Shown here one piece after another: positions 31,681-43,199 of a DNA stretch of 64,000 nt. The notes beneath the pieces were generated by a model that saw only the letters and a program-made list of their open reading frames with translations, was not told where the DNA came from and made no database searches. Made by a program: the position numbers and the translations under genes. The DNA comes from Norana najaformis (Eukaryota > Annelida > Clitellata > Crassiclitellata > Hormogastridae). The DNA lies in contig OZ029914.1 in NCBI GenBank assembly GCA_964023275.1, forward strand, positions 43,573,817 to 43,637,816, in the 5' to 3' direction. Every line of letters starts with the position of its first letter. The first letter of the stretch is position 1.

Positions 31681-32099
31681 TCCATGGCCAGAACTACAAC
31701 AGAAACCTTTAAATATCAATACGTGCACCGGTATTGCAGTCATTACATCGAGCTCGGAAAACAATTTAATATATGGCTCAAGGTAGGCCTACTATATTTA
31801 AATCAGCCGACCTACCTCTATTCCAGGGTCACTTTCCCCTACCGAAAGTTCTTACAAAGACGGTGCTCGTTCAATGAACACTGGCTCTTGTTGTACCTTG
31901 CACAAGGACAATGTCCGACTCTCAAACATTCTCGGTGGATGGTTCGAAACTTTGAAGTTCACTGCCTACCTAGTTTTATATGTTCTGTCAAGCATTACTG
32001 TCATTACTTAGGTCTCATTTGCTTCAACTTGATTATACACCGTAGGTTACAGTACTTCTGGTCACCCTTGCCTTTCGAATCGAAACTTCGACCGGGCTT

Positions 32100-32200
32100 C
32101 CCCACAGGATGATTTCGGCTAAGGTCGCGCTTGATGTGACCGTAGTGCTTTGTGCATTATAATAACGGTGCTATATAAGAGATTAAAATAGACTAGATTA
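32100..32200 (+). repeat. Retroposon 3' end ((TAGAT)-type tail)
   Basis: 'gtgctttgtgcattataata' and 'acggtgctatataagagatt', then a degenerate AGACTAGATTA tail: the plus-strand version of the repeats at 2256 and 3815. Confidence 0.45.
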
Positions 32201-32690
32201 CCTTTGCCAGAGCCTTCTATTTTAGAGAGTTCGGCAAACTCTGTTGAGTCTATTGTAAAAGCATTCCAGCATTCTGATTGGTCGGCTGACATGGACGCCA
32301 TTTTTGTTCCATTGGTGGGGTCGAGTCCGTAGCAACGAGACGGGCTTGCCCAGTACACGTACAAAACTTAATACTTTTGTTGTATTGGTGCTATCACCGA
32401 CATTATAAAATGGACAGTATTGTGGAGTAAACGATAATTGACCAGGCAGCAACGCCTATCCATAGCCGATATTGATTTCCCACAGCGTGCCGCTAGAACG
32501 GGCAAAACTATAGTAACCGCCTATTACCAGTGCCTCTGCGGGTTAGCTGTAGGGCCCAAACTTATAGCCTTCTGTGGACAAGGCCATAGTGGCCCAGTAG
32601 TCGCGTTTTGGGACAAGTAAAGGCCCTGCAGTTATGGCCCACTGACGGACGATTTTTTAATATTTGATTCTCCAATTTCAGAAGTGCATA

Positions 32691-32788
32691 GACAACTCCG
32701 CCACTGTTTTTTGTTGGGCAGTGCCAGTCCTGGATAAAGGAGGAGGGCGACGTCAAGGGTCTTTGATGCCACAGGATGTCGTTAAACA
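32691..32788 (+). repeat. GTGCCAGTCC dispersed repeat, copy 3
   Basis: Shares 'gtgccagtcctggataaagg' and 'tttgatgccacaggatgtcg' with 11035. 32790-33940 shows nothing but AT-rich DNA. Confidence 0.6.
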
Positions 32789-33943
32789 CGAACTACTAGT
32801 GGATAGACTATGGACTTGTGAGATTGGAGTCCAAGGTTTGGACTCCAAGCTCTAAATTATATAGCTATTGCATAAAATATTTCACACTGTTCATGAAAAG
32901 TATTATGTATATTGACGTTAACACCACCCATCGTGTCTGAAAAAATGAAAAAACTGTTGAACAGTTAAACCAGTTCTGAATAGTAATATGGAACATTCAA
33001 CTTATATAAATATGCAACTAATGCATATTTATGTATCACATCAAACTGTATTGAGAAACTAAGAAACATTGCTAAATTCTATCCGGTTTGCTTACTGCAA
33101 CGCTGTAAACACTGAAATCACAAAAAGGTTCTAGTCATCACCATAACATAACGTCCAAGTATTTCAGCTTTACTGAAATTTCGAATCACCCTAATTATAA
33201 GTTTTTTACAATATTTGCTAGGGCCTGATGCAGCTAACCTATTTACACAGTTAAATATTTCGAATTAGACTATAAATACTGATCTATACTGGAGCTGCTG
33301 AAACAGAAATTTAGAGCAACTCAGAAACATTGTTAAGTCTATAAGATTTGACTAAACACACAGCTGCTAGAAATAAACATAGCAGGAACAGGTTCTAGTC
33401 ATCATCATGATATAACAAAGTATTTCAACACACAATAGTATTTTGAAATGCATGTACAACTAATACCACAGAACAGTGTTTAGCTAGGGACTAAAAATAT
33501 TCAGAATTACTAAGAAAGCAAGAAACTTTACATTCTAATGTGCTTGATTAAGCAAATATTAAAACAATAGCTGCTGAAACTAAACATAGCAACTAGCAGA
33601 TACAGTTGTCAGTCATCATATAAATGATTAATGTTAAAGTAACTTGAACTTAATGCTGGAGTAACTTAAATCAAAATATCCCCAATTATAAATGTTTTAT
33701 TTATCGGTTGACTTATTTAAATTTGATAACAGCCATCCGCATCGCCATACTTTTACTACCAAGTTCACCATTTCCCGCTCTCTTTGCATGATCTTTAAGC
33801 AATGCACGCTGGTCCTTTGCCCAGATACGCAGGCGAAGTGTGACAAATCGTTCAACTATCACACGCTTCACATTATGACATATCGGTAGGTGAACATCCG
33901 CACATGCTTTCTGAATTTCAGTTGACAACAATTTTCTCACATT

Positions 33944-35107
33944 CTACTTGTGATGCAAAAGGTTGAGGTTCACTGCACGGAAAATCTTCTCAGCCTGCTG
34001 CAGCTTTTCAAATACTTGAGTGGTACATGAAACTAAACACCCCTCTTTGTAGGTCTTCAGCTTTAAAAGCGAACCATGATCTGCAAAAGAAATGTTGTCT
34101 CCAGACTTTATAGCGTCAATGCATGTTTCACATGTTCTGTTTGACTTCAGAACACGTGAGACTATGTATCCTGCCAAATAGTAAAGCGAGGCAAGGTCTG
34201 CATCTGATAGTGAGCAGCTGACGCTTGTGAAGCATAACACTTCAGGCAGGTCATCATCAGTCTCTGAATTTGCAGTTTTGCTGAACGAAACAAAATCAGC
34301 AAGGTAGGCACTATCACAGGTGTTATAGCTGGAGGATGGTTTTATCCGAAGAAACTGTGAAGCAGACAGAAGCCGAAGTTTGTTTTTAAATTCTAGCTGA
34401 GATGGAACTGCATTGTTTGTACGAACACAGGAGAACAAGTTTTCAATGCAGTCAGATGTGAAGCGAGATGTAAGGATGAATTGGTAACCAGATGTAAGAA
34501 GATGTTCAGCAACATCAATTATGGACTGTGTTGTCAGGATGATACCAGTCTGCACTGGCTTCCATGCTTCTTTCTTTCCAATGGACAACGTTTCAAATAA
34601 GCGGATGATGCTTCTCAGAAAGTCTATTGCTTCTTTGTATTGAACTGGATCCATTAGATTGAGAGCTGTTACTCTGCGTCGAGAAGACACCAAGTCAAAT
34701 CATCTGTTCATTGTTTTTAGAAACCATGCCGTTGTCAGAAAATCAGTGCTGTGGCTATGTGCCTCTACTAGGTACTCCAGCCCAGCAGCATTTGAATGGC
34801 TAAAGAAACTCATTGCATTTGACACTTTCATTTTGTCAAAGTAGCTAGGTGTAAGAACTTGATCAGTGAGTTGGTGGATCTTGTGCATTTGAACCTGCAC
34901 AAGATTTTCAAGGTAAACCTGTTCCCGTGGTGATGGCTGAGATGTGACTGTTTCAATATCAGCTCTATGTCTAAGCCCAGAGAAGAAGTCAATTATTTTA
35001 TATAAAGTAGTTCCCTGTGCAACGATACTGTTGCTGTTCGTAAACGACAAATATGAGTCTCTGCTTTCAGCTGGAATGTCAACAGTGGACAGCTGTGTAG
35101 AAGACAC
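33944..35107 (-). pseudogene. P-element/THAP9-like transposase C-terminal part with a nonsense codon
   Basis: The first stretch (35107-34700) contains PSYFDKMKVSNAMSFFSHSN and ends ...FLKTMNR before TGA at 34702-34700. The same frame resumes FDLVSSRRR at once and continues to 33944 with IILTTQSIIDVAEHLLTSGY, then LTSRFTSDCIENLFSCVR, the C-terminal signature of P-type transposases and THAP9. Family members usually have Trp at the stop position (N-x-WFD), so TGG to TGA is the likely change. The THAP domain and N-terminal half are not visible. Confidence 0.65.
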
Positions 35108-35700
35108 TGAAGCAGAGTCTGCTGACGAGAAACATCAACAACAATTTCAAGAAAATTTTGAATATTGTATGTTCTCAAACAAGTGCCTAAAATGCGTAGG
35201 TCTAATGGTATATGTAAAAAGTTAAGAAAGATTAATGTAACACTTCTTTACACTCTTCGGAAGTGCAGTCCTGTGGTTGGAGATCTTTTAGTTCAACTGC
35301 TGACATGACCACAGCAATACAACAAGAGGACATGTTCTTTTAATCTCCCATGTTTGTAATGGTGCACAATTACTGATCCCAGAGGAATGGCAAGCTGAGC
35401 TGCATTTGGTGAAACATCAAATGTCTGTTCCAAGTACTACGCATTTTTATAGGTATGCTAAACAAGTGAAGAGTGTCACACTGATCCACTGAATTCTGAC
35501 AAAAGCTTCTCAACGGATTACAATTCCGACTATGGTTTGATCTGAAGAGACCATCAGTTGATGCTTTATGCTTCATATTGACAGTGATAAAGAAGTCATT
35601 AAATTAGATCAGATTCTAAAAGGTACTTAACAGCAATGGTGCACATACCTAAATTTCCTTCTCTAACAAAAACTTTTTATGAAATTTAATCATGTTATAC

Positions 35701-36600
35701 CAGGATAATGCCAAACGTTACAAAGTGCAGCTTGCAACCATACAATCTTATCACAATACTTTGCTAACTAAAAAACGTCACACGAAATGTTTAAAAACTT
35801 TTCTGAAAAAAAATTCTATCTGTTTTGTTTATTCTAACAAGTTAATGTTGTGGCTGCATCCGTGCAAGTAATCAATGGATGTGCTTTTGACTAGGTGAAT
35901 TGTCCTAGTCCGAATTGTCTGGTTACCCTTTGCAGACAATTCGCAGAGAGTACTAAAAGCCCCTTTAATAGTAAAGTAAATAAATAACAAAACCCATCAT
36001 GTTACATTGTCTTTGTGCCCACAAAGACTAACAAACAGCACTTTACATTTTCATAAACATTTTTTGAATGACTGATTCTGCCGTTACAGTCGTATGTCTC
36101 TGGTTGTAGAACAAAACACCGCTGTCCCGAGAAGCAAAAATTCGAAAAATCGGCTCTTTAAGAGCAGGTGATTATGTGTCGTTTCTGACCACCATCTCTC
36201 GCATGGTACAACACCATGGAATAGTCAGCAAGCAAGTCAGTGATAAAACAGTTGAATTAATCCACCTGTCATCAGCCCCAGATAACAAATCACTCTTGAA
36301 AAAGGCCTTTGTCACGATAAGAAAAGACACCATCGACCTGTCTGGTCCCCTTTCCGAAGGAAAACTATTTCGCCACGTGTACAACAAGGATGTAAAGACA
36401 TTCAGTGCAGCTGAAGTGATCATAAAAGCTGAAAGCGTGCTTGGAAACAAGGGCCTTAATGATGCAGGATACCATCTTTTAAACAACAATTGTGAGCATT
36501 TTGCCTGTTGGTGTAAATGTGGGATAGCGTATTCGCATCAAAGTGGAACGACTCAATAACAGACTGACAGACCGAACTATCAAAGTAGGGTGAACTTCAT
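35701..36600 (+). repeat. Tandem segmental duplication, unit 1
   Basis: From 'caggataatgccaaacgtta' to 'gaacttcat' it matches 37536-38430. Both contain an upstream stretch with two small inverted repeats and an LRAT-domain exon. Offset about 1.83 kb. Confidence 0.8.
36110..36559 (+). CDS. LRAT-domain exon, copy 1
   Basis: The 150-codon exon after the acceptor-like GTCTCTGGTTGTAG has no ATG before the domain, so an upstream start exon is needed. LRAT/PLAAT core: His in VQHHGIVSK, second His in ELIHLSS, catalytic Cys in NNNCEHFACWCKCG. The family moves or removes acyl groups through a Cys thioester (retinol esterification in LRAT, phospholipid N- or O-acyl transfer and phospholipase activity in PLAAT proteins). 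The exon ends YSHQSGTTQ and stop. No C-terminal membrane anchor is present, unlike vertebrate PLAATs. Substrate cannot be told. Confidence 0.75.
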   Translation, partial: NKTPLSREAKIRKIGSLRAGDYVSFLTTISRMVQHHGIVSKQVSDKTVELIHLSSAPDNKSLLKKAFVTIRKDTIDLSGPLSEGKLFRHVYNKDVKTFSAAEVIIKAESVLGNKGLNDAGYHLLNNNCEHFACWCKCGIAYSHQSGTTQ

Positions 36601-37535
36601 GATGGAGTTTAAAATGCATTTCCTAAATATATTGCTGTTTTCTTAAAACCTCACACAGCTCCGGTTTCAATGTAAAGTACTCAGTACGAATTTAGGTGCA
36701 CTTAGCTTAGCACAGCATCTACTTCCAATAATTATAGTTTCTCGGTGAATAATTAAAACACTTATTTGTTAAAAACCTCATTGACCTGATTCCTGGGCTG
36801 GAGACCCTTTTGGTGAAACAAAAGCTTAAATACTGTGCTATCTATTTTAAATTCACTATATGCAGTCGAAACTCAGTATTACAATGTTTAACCGCTTATG
36901 ATAAGAATCTCTTCAATATTCGGTTGTCAAATTCTAACGAGTAAACGTACACATGCAAAGACCATTGTGGCCGAGACTTCAGCCATGTTACGGGTAATTA
37001 GCTAGAGTTGTGTTCGTGTGTTGTTGCGCTTGCTACGACTTTCAAGGAGTCGGAATTTATTTTGATCGTCACCGTGTGTTTCATGTAGTCGAATTTCAGC
37101 TAAACCATGTATTTTGTTGCGCAGTCTATCTGTTTTTTAGTTCTTAAATTCCAAATGACCTAATATGGTTGGCTCTGAATTGACATTTGGTTTGTATATA
37201 TACTGTACTAGTGAAGCAATAAAAATAAGCAGTTTACTTTCATGCATTACTGCTTCACGTTCTATACCCTACATACGTAAGATAGGCCTATTGCTGTTTA
37301 AGAAATCAGGCCAAGCACTTGTAGTTTGCAGGTTTTTAGGTGGTCAGTCATCTGTCAACCTGAAAACCTACTTTTACCGATTATTCTCTAAGACAGTTTC
37401 CACTCTAATGCATCAAATTGCACACCTGAACTACAATTAATGCGGCATATTGCGCCGTAAAATAGTTATAATATTCAGTTAATGAAACAATGCATATCAT
37501 ACACTTTGGAATGGCATAATTGTGTGATCGATCAT

Positions 37536-38430
37536 CAGGATAATGCCAAACGTTACAAAGTGCAGCTTGCAACCATACAATCTTATCACAATACTTTGCT
37601 AACTAAAAAACGTCACACGAAATGTTTAAAAACTTTTCTGAAAAAATTCTATCTGTTTTGTTTATTCTAACAAGTTAATGTTGTGGCTGCATCCGTGCAA
37701 GTAATCAATGGATGTGCTTTCGACTAGGTTAATTGTCCTAGTCCGAATTGTCTGGTTACCCTCTGCAGACAATTCGCAGAGAGTACTAAAAGCCCGTTTA
37801 ATAATAAAGTAAAGAAATAACAAAACCCGTCATGTTACACCGTCTATGTGCCCACAAAGACTAACAAACAGCACTTTACATTTTCATAAACATTTTTTGA
37901 ATGTCTGATTCTGCCGTTACAGTCGTATGTCTCTGGTTGTAGAACAAAACAGCATTGTCAAGAGAAGCAAAACTTCGAAAAATCACTTCTTTAAAAGCAG
38001 GGGATCACATCTCGTTTCCAACCACCATATCTCGTATGATGCAGCATCATGGAATAGTGAACAAGCTCATTGATGATAAAACAGTGGAATTAATCCACGT
38101 TTCGTCTGCACCAGACAACAAATCACTGTTCGTTAAAACATTAGTAACTATAAAAGACAGGATCGACTTGTCTGGTCCCCTTGCGCAAGGAAAGTTATAT
38201 CGGCACGTATACAACAAAGAGGTAAAGACATTCAGTGCAGCTGAAGTGATCCGAAAAGCTGAAAGCATGCTTGGGAACAAGGGCCTTAAAAATTCGGGGT
38301 ATCATCTATTGAATAACAATTGCGAGCATTTTGCTTGTTATTGTAAATGTGGGATTGCTTATTCTCATCAGAGTGGGATAACGCAATAAGAGACAGACAG
38401 ACCAAAAGATTCAATTAGGCTGAACTTCAT
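37536..38430 (+). repeat. Tandem segmental duplication, unit 2
   Basis: Counterpart of 35701-36600 in the same orientation. Upstream 430 bases are closer to unit 1 than the coding part is. Between the units (36600-37535) no gene is seen. Confidence 0.8.
37943..38389 (+). CDS. LRAT-domain exon, copy 2
   Basis: 149 codons after the same acceptor. His in MQHHGIVNK, His in ELIHVSS, Cys in NNNCEHFACYCKCG; ends YSHQSGITQ. It differs from copy 1 at many residues, mostly conservative, while keeping all three catalytic residues and length (one codon shorter). That pattern fits two working paralogues. First Met in the exon is inside the domain (SRMMQHHG), so the start is in an unseen exon. Confidence 0.75.
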   Translation, partial: NKTALSREAKLRKITSLKAGDHISFPTTISRMMQHHGIVNKLIDDKTVELIHVSSAPDNKSLFVKTLVTIKDRIDLSGPLAQGKLYRHVYNKEVKTFSAAEVIRKAESMLGNKGLKNSGYHLLNNNCEHFACYCKCGIAYSHQSGITQ

Positions 38431-38729
38431 ACCGCATAGCATTTTAATCAAACGAAGGAAAATTATAGAAAATTAAATTTTAATTAAATAATAGATGGGA
38501 TCTCAAGCCTCCTAGAAACAAAAACATCCTCTTGTTTGTGGATCGGCTCAATTATTACATGTGGTCTTTTTGAGATTACTTCTACACTGTACATCGATGA
38601 GTTTTTGGTCCTTGGCTTTCATTACATGCTTTGCTGCAAACCGTTTTGGGAATTTCAATATTAAGAATAAAGAACTCGTGCTACTGCAACCTATAGGTCG
38701 TTTACACCTGTCCTGACAGACTGCAAGCA

Positions 38730-38870
38730 TGTATATATGTATGTATGTAAAAATGCATGTATGCATAGGCCTATATGTAGGCATTCATGCACCTATGAAT
38801 GTATGTATGCATTGTGTATGTGCATGTATAGTTTGTATGCATGTAAGTAGGTATGTATTTGTATATTTGT
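38730..38870 (+). repeat. Degenerate (TGTA)n microsatellite
   Basis: TGTATGTA and GCATGTAT words with many interruptions. 38900-39700 is otherwise without recognisable features. Confidence 0.7.
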
Positions 38871-39707
38871 ATAGCGACCTTATAGAAACGAAGCGAGGTC
38901 CAATGCATTGTAATGCATATCGTCAATGTGGTAAGGCACAGATGATCGTGTGTAGGCATATAGCTGGCAAAGTCTCAATTGGCAGGCACCCGCATAAGCG
39001 CAGAACCGACCAAGGAAACATCGACCACAGTTGATTGATACTGACACTGTGTTACCAATGATATCATAATACTGTAAAACATCCAGTGGTGATTGAATCA
39101 AATAGACCCAATTTATTATAATGGAAATTACATTTGAAAATACGCTAAGGATTTTATGAAACTGCTTTTATAGTACAGCCAAGTTTGCATGACGCTTTTC
39201 TTAGGCACAGATCTATGACTCATAAGGCTTGGCTAGGCATGGATAAATCACACATATATAGACCCATATAAGTTTAAGTAGTCTGCACGTCTTTTCTTTA
39301 CATAAGAAGGCAAAGGTTCATCAAGAGGGACTGCAGATTGAGTAGTAGTAGAATGGGAAAACGTTTATCATTAACAACGCTTTTAAGCATTTTCTACGGT
39401 AAGAATTGCGCACTGATATATTGATGCTTTTGTATTCGAGTTTATATACCTGTTTTACCTTTTATCATTATGTAAGCAAGAATTATGAAGAATTAAGGTA
39501 CATGACAAAAAAACTGCCACAGTCCAAATATTTGTCCATTATCAAAACAGACCATTAAACAAATACATTGCAACTGATAGCATACATAATAGAACAAATT
39601 ACTCAGACAGCCTTTAAATTTGATTATGAATTGACTAAATGTTAATGTGTTTATTAAAGTTGGACTATAAAACATTTAATAGAAAATTGGTTCGATGATG
39701 CTCTGCC

Positions 39708-40110
39708 CGTACAAACACTCGTTTATTTTCTATTAAATGTGCTGGTCCTTCTTTATGGAACAATTTATCTCATGACATTCCTACTCTGCCCAATATTAAA
39801 TTATTTAAACATTATATACGCGCACATTTGAATGAACTCAATAAGTGAATTCATGCGAATTACTTCATTCTGTTAAGTTTTTTCGTACTTGTTACAAAGG
39901 TTCTGTTTGCTCAAGTCCAGTTGGACTATAGGCCTGTTCAGTTGATTATTTTGTCATTTCAAATAGCATTCCATGTGACTTAGGCGTCCCTAATAAGCGG
40001 AACATGGTTCTTTCTGGGATTGCCTGTTGCATCCCACATGAATTTTTTTTAAATGTAACATGTTGTATACTGCTGTCTTTTTGTGGAGCAATAAAAATGA
40101 AAAAAAGAAA
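39708..40110 (+). pseudogene. LINE reverse-transcriptase C-terminus and 3' untranslated end
   Basis: RTNTRLFSIKCAGPSLWNNL, then SHDIPTLPNIKLFKHYIRAH and LNELNK with stop at 39848: the 'LWN.LP......F....' end found in non-LTR retrotransposons. A 3' region of about 250 bases follows, ending in 'ggagcaataaaaatgaaaaa' near 40100. The rest of the element is absent. Confidence 0.65.
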
Positions 40111-40558
40111 TGAAATGGTATGCAGAGCAATACGCAGGTAAAGGTAGTCATTCAATTCATTTTGATTGTGTCGAACTGCAACAGGACCTTGCACACATTT
40201 TGTGCTACATTTTTGTGCAAGTTACAAGGCATTATTTCATGTATGGTCACCATATAAGCACTGACCATGTTCAACGTTGCCCAACTTCGCTGTGTGTTAA
40301 CGTTAGTTTTGATGATTTTGAAGATTACAAAGCTTTAAGTATGCCTTCGGTAAATTTTGATGAGCTGTGTCACTCGATTGACTGATATGTTGACCTATAT
40401 AAATAATCTGGCAGATTTGCATTACTTCACACTTTTACTTAGAACTGTTATAATTACTTATTAGGTTACAAGCTCAAGACTTTTCTACAATTAAGGAATA
40501 AATCGTTTGGTCTTTGACTATATAACTCCAAACACTTCCTGCTTAAACACTGATCGCT

Positions 40559-41374
40559 GTATGGCAATCAGAAAGGCCATATACAGACAATCAGAAAGAC
40601 ACAATGTATGGCAATTACAAATCAAACTGTATGGCAATTGCGAATCAAAAATCAAACTGTATGGCAATTGCGAATCAAGCTGTATGGCAATTGCGAATCA
40701 AAAATCAAACTGTATGGCAATAAGAAAGGCCATATACAGACAATCAGAAAGACAGACAATCAGAAAGACACAATGAATGGCAATTACAAATCAAACTGTA
40801 TGGCAATTGCGAATCAAAAATCAAACTGTATGGCAATTACAAATCAAACTGTATGGCAATCAGAAAGGCCATATACAGACAATCAGAAAGACAATCAGAA
40901 AGACACAATGTATGGCAATTACAAATCAAACTGTATGGCAATTGCGAATCAAAAATCAAACTGTATGGCAATTACAAATCAAACTGTATGGCAATCAGAA
41001 AGGCCATATACAGACAATCAGAAAGACAATCAGAAAGACACAATGTATGGCAATTACAAATCAAACTGTATGGCAACTGCGAATCAAACTGTATGGCAAC
41101 TGCGAATCAAACTGTATGGCAATTGCGAATCAAACTGTATGGCAACTGCGAACCAAAATCAAACTGTATGGCAATTGCGAATCAAACTGTATGGCAATTG
41201 CGAATCAAGCTGTATGGCAATTACAAATCAAACTGTATGGCAATCAGAAAGGCCATATACAGACAATCAGAAAGACACAATGTAAGGCAATTACATATCA
41301 AACTGTATGGCAATTGCGAATCAAAAATCAAGCTGTATGGCAACTGCGAATCAAACTGTACGGCAGTTATAAAT
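40559..41374 (+). repeat. Minisatellite of ~23-bp units (CTGTATGGCAATTRCRAATCAAA)
   Basis: About 800 bases built from a unit of the form CTGTATGGCAAT + TGCGAATCAAA or TACAAATCAAA, mixed with a longer block containing 'cagaaaggccatatacagac'. Blocks recur as higher-order units of about 130 bases (40700-41050). Open frames in all three plus-strand phases result from the repeat and are not genes. Confidence 0.9.
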
Positions 41375-43199
41375 CATGATCAGTGTGAAACTGTTTGAAA
41401 CATGGTACCACACACAGCGCAGGCTCTGAGGGGCAAGTTTCACAAAAATAATGCGTTTCTTTACGCCTTCCTTGTTTCCTACAAACCACACACTTCCTGC
41501 AAGGTCCGGCTTTGGTGGCAGTTACTGGGATGACATCCAAATAGTGCTGTCCACTGAGTCGGGACAGGTCAGAAGCCTTGTGGTGCTTGAAAGCCATCGA
41601 TGGTGCGGCTGCCTCTGGTCGATCCTGGCTTCCCAGCAAAGATCGAACAACATTTGTACGGAACCAAATCTGGCGCTTAGTTCCTCCAAGCTTCTTGTAG
41701 AGAAGGAAGGCATTTGTCACCGCCGCTTCGATCATCTGTAGGACCACCTTTCTGTACCACTTCAGAGACTTCCTCAGTGATGTGTAGTACGACAGAACTT
41801 GGTCCATTCGGTCCACGCCACACATGAAGTTGTTGTAGTCGAAGACGCAGTCCGGCTTCTTCACAAACTGGCCACTTCTGTTCCTTTTGCGACTGTCTGC
41901 AATAAGCCCCACGTGATGAGTTGACAACATCAGAACGTCCCTCTTGTCTTTCCATTCCAGCACTATGATGTTGCCATTTTGACGTACGATATGTTGTCCA
42001 ATTCGCAGTTTTGCAGATGTAACTGCAGCAGGTAGATGTTTCCTGTTCCGCCTCAAGGTTCCACATAGCAGAGTTTTCATACTGAGTAAGGCCTTTGCAA
42101 GAGGAACGCTGGTGTAGAAATTATCGACGTACAGTTCGTAACCCTGGTCAAGAATCTTTTCCATTAGTTTCAGGACAACACTCTCAGCATGACCGAAACC
42201 AGATATGGGATCCGACTTTCCACAGTAAACGAGCATGTTCCACACATATCCACTTGATTCACAGAGCATGTACAATTTTATCCCACACTTATGTCTCTTC
42301 CCTGGAATGTACTGCCTGAATAAAAGCCGTCCTTTCCACAGAACCATTGACTCATCAATAGACAGCTCTTTTTCTGGAGTATATGCTGCCTGAAATCGAG
42401 ATATTAGTGCCTCGTAAATTCCCCTCATCTTGAACAAACGGTCACCTTCAATCTGTTCCTCGTTGTTACAGAAATGCCAGAACTTCAGCAGCAACTCAAA
42501 CCTATCACGTGGCATTATGTTGTTAAAAACTGGCGTAGCAAGAACTGGATCTGTAGACCAGTAATCTTCAATGTGTGGCTTCTTCACAATGCCCATCATC
42601 AGCATCGTTCCCAAGAACTTCTTCATTTCTGTGGAGTCAGTTGGTACCCATCTCCGAGCTCTGCTTTTCTGTGAAAGAGTTGCACTGGCAAAGAACTGTT
42701 CAGCAAATCTATTAGTTTCAGTAACCAAAAGGCCTAGAATTTCCTCAGTAACAAAACACTTGAAAAAATCCACAGGCAAACTATGAACAGTCAAAGAGTC
42801 ACACATCACATCTGGTTTTGCTGTAAAAGTGAAATCCACATTTGGACTGTAATTGGCATCCACTGGTTCCCAGATATCCTGTGTGGCTTGGACTGCAGCT
42901 GTAGAAGCTGTTGGGGCAACCGATGGGGCTGGTGGAGGACTGCTTTCGCCTTCATCGGACTCACCTGGAGCAGTGGCCACGTGGACTGATGATGGATAGT
43001 AGATTTCAGTCCCATCGCTGTCTCCGCTTTCAACTGCAACCGCTGGTTCGTCGTCACTTATTTCGTAATTGCTATCTCTATCATCGTCACTATCATCAAA
43101 CGATTCCTCATCAGATTCCAACAACTTCTGCACAACTTGCTGCACGCTAAACCGCTTCGCTCTCGAGTAATTCATTTCGAATCGTAATGCTAATATCAC
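41367..43199 (-). CDS. piggyBac-type transposase, intact frame
   Basis: 610 residues. The acidic N-terminus (EESFDDSDDDRDSNYEISDD) is followed by the DDE_Tnp_1_7 domain: FLGTMLMMGIVKKPHIEDYW, first Asp in LSIDESMV (about residue 285), second in LYVDNFYTS (about 370), third in CGVDRMDQ (about 465). A Cys/His-rich end (CRKCVVC, CETCPSE, FKQFHTDHDL) matches the C-terminal cross-brace domain that binds transposon ends. Length and all key residues fit family norms, so it could be active or domesticated. A start at the internal MNYSRAKRF is also plausible. The stop codon lies in the last degenerate unit of the adjacent minisatellite. Confidence 0.9.
   Translation of the reverse strand: MILALRFEMNYSRAKRFSVQQVVQKLLESDEESFDDSDDDRDSNYEISDDEPAVAVESGDSDGTEIYYPSSVHVATAPGESDEGESSPPPAPSVAPTASTAAVQATQDIWEPVDANYSPNVDFTFTAKPDVMCDSLTVHSLPVDFFKCFVTEEILGLLVTETNRFAEQFFASATLSQKSRARRWVPTDSTEMKKFLGTMLMMGIVKKPHIEDYWSTDPVLATPVFNNIMPRDRFELLLKFWHFCNNEEQIEGDRLFKMRGIYEALISRFQAAYTPEKELSIDESMVLWKGRLLFRQYIPGKRHKCGIKLYMLCESSGYVWNMLVYCGKSDPISGFGHAESVVLKLMEKILDQGYELYVDNFYTSVPLAKALLSMKTLLCGTLRRNRKHLPAAVTSAKLRIGQHIVRQNGNIIVLEWKDKRDVLMLSTHHVGLIADSRKRNRSGQFVKKPDCVFDYNNFMCGVDRMDQVLSYYTSLRKSLKWYRKVVLQMIEAAVTNAFLLYKKLGGTKRQIWFRTNVVRSLLGSQDRPEAAAPSMAFKHHKASDLSRLSGQHYLDVIPVTATKAGPCRKCVVCRKQGRRKETHYFCETCPSEPALCVVPCFKQFHTDHDL

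Noticed and set aside
40559-41374. Possible CRISPR-like array
   Set aside because: Units are contiguous with no unique spacers of constant length, the DNA is animal, and no cas-like genes are present. It is a minisatellite.
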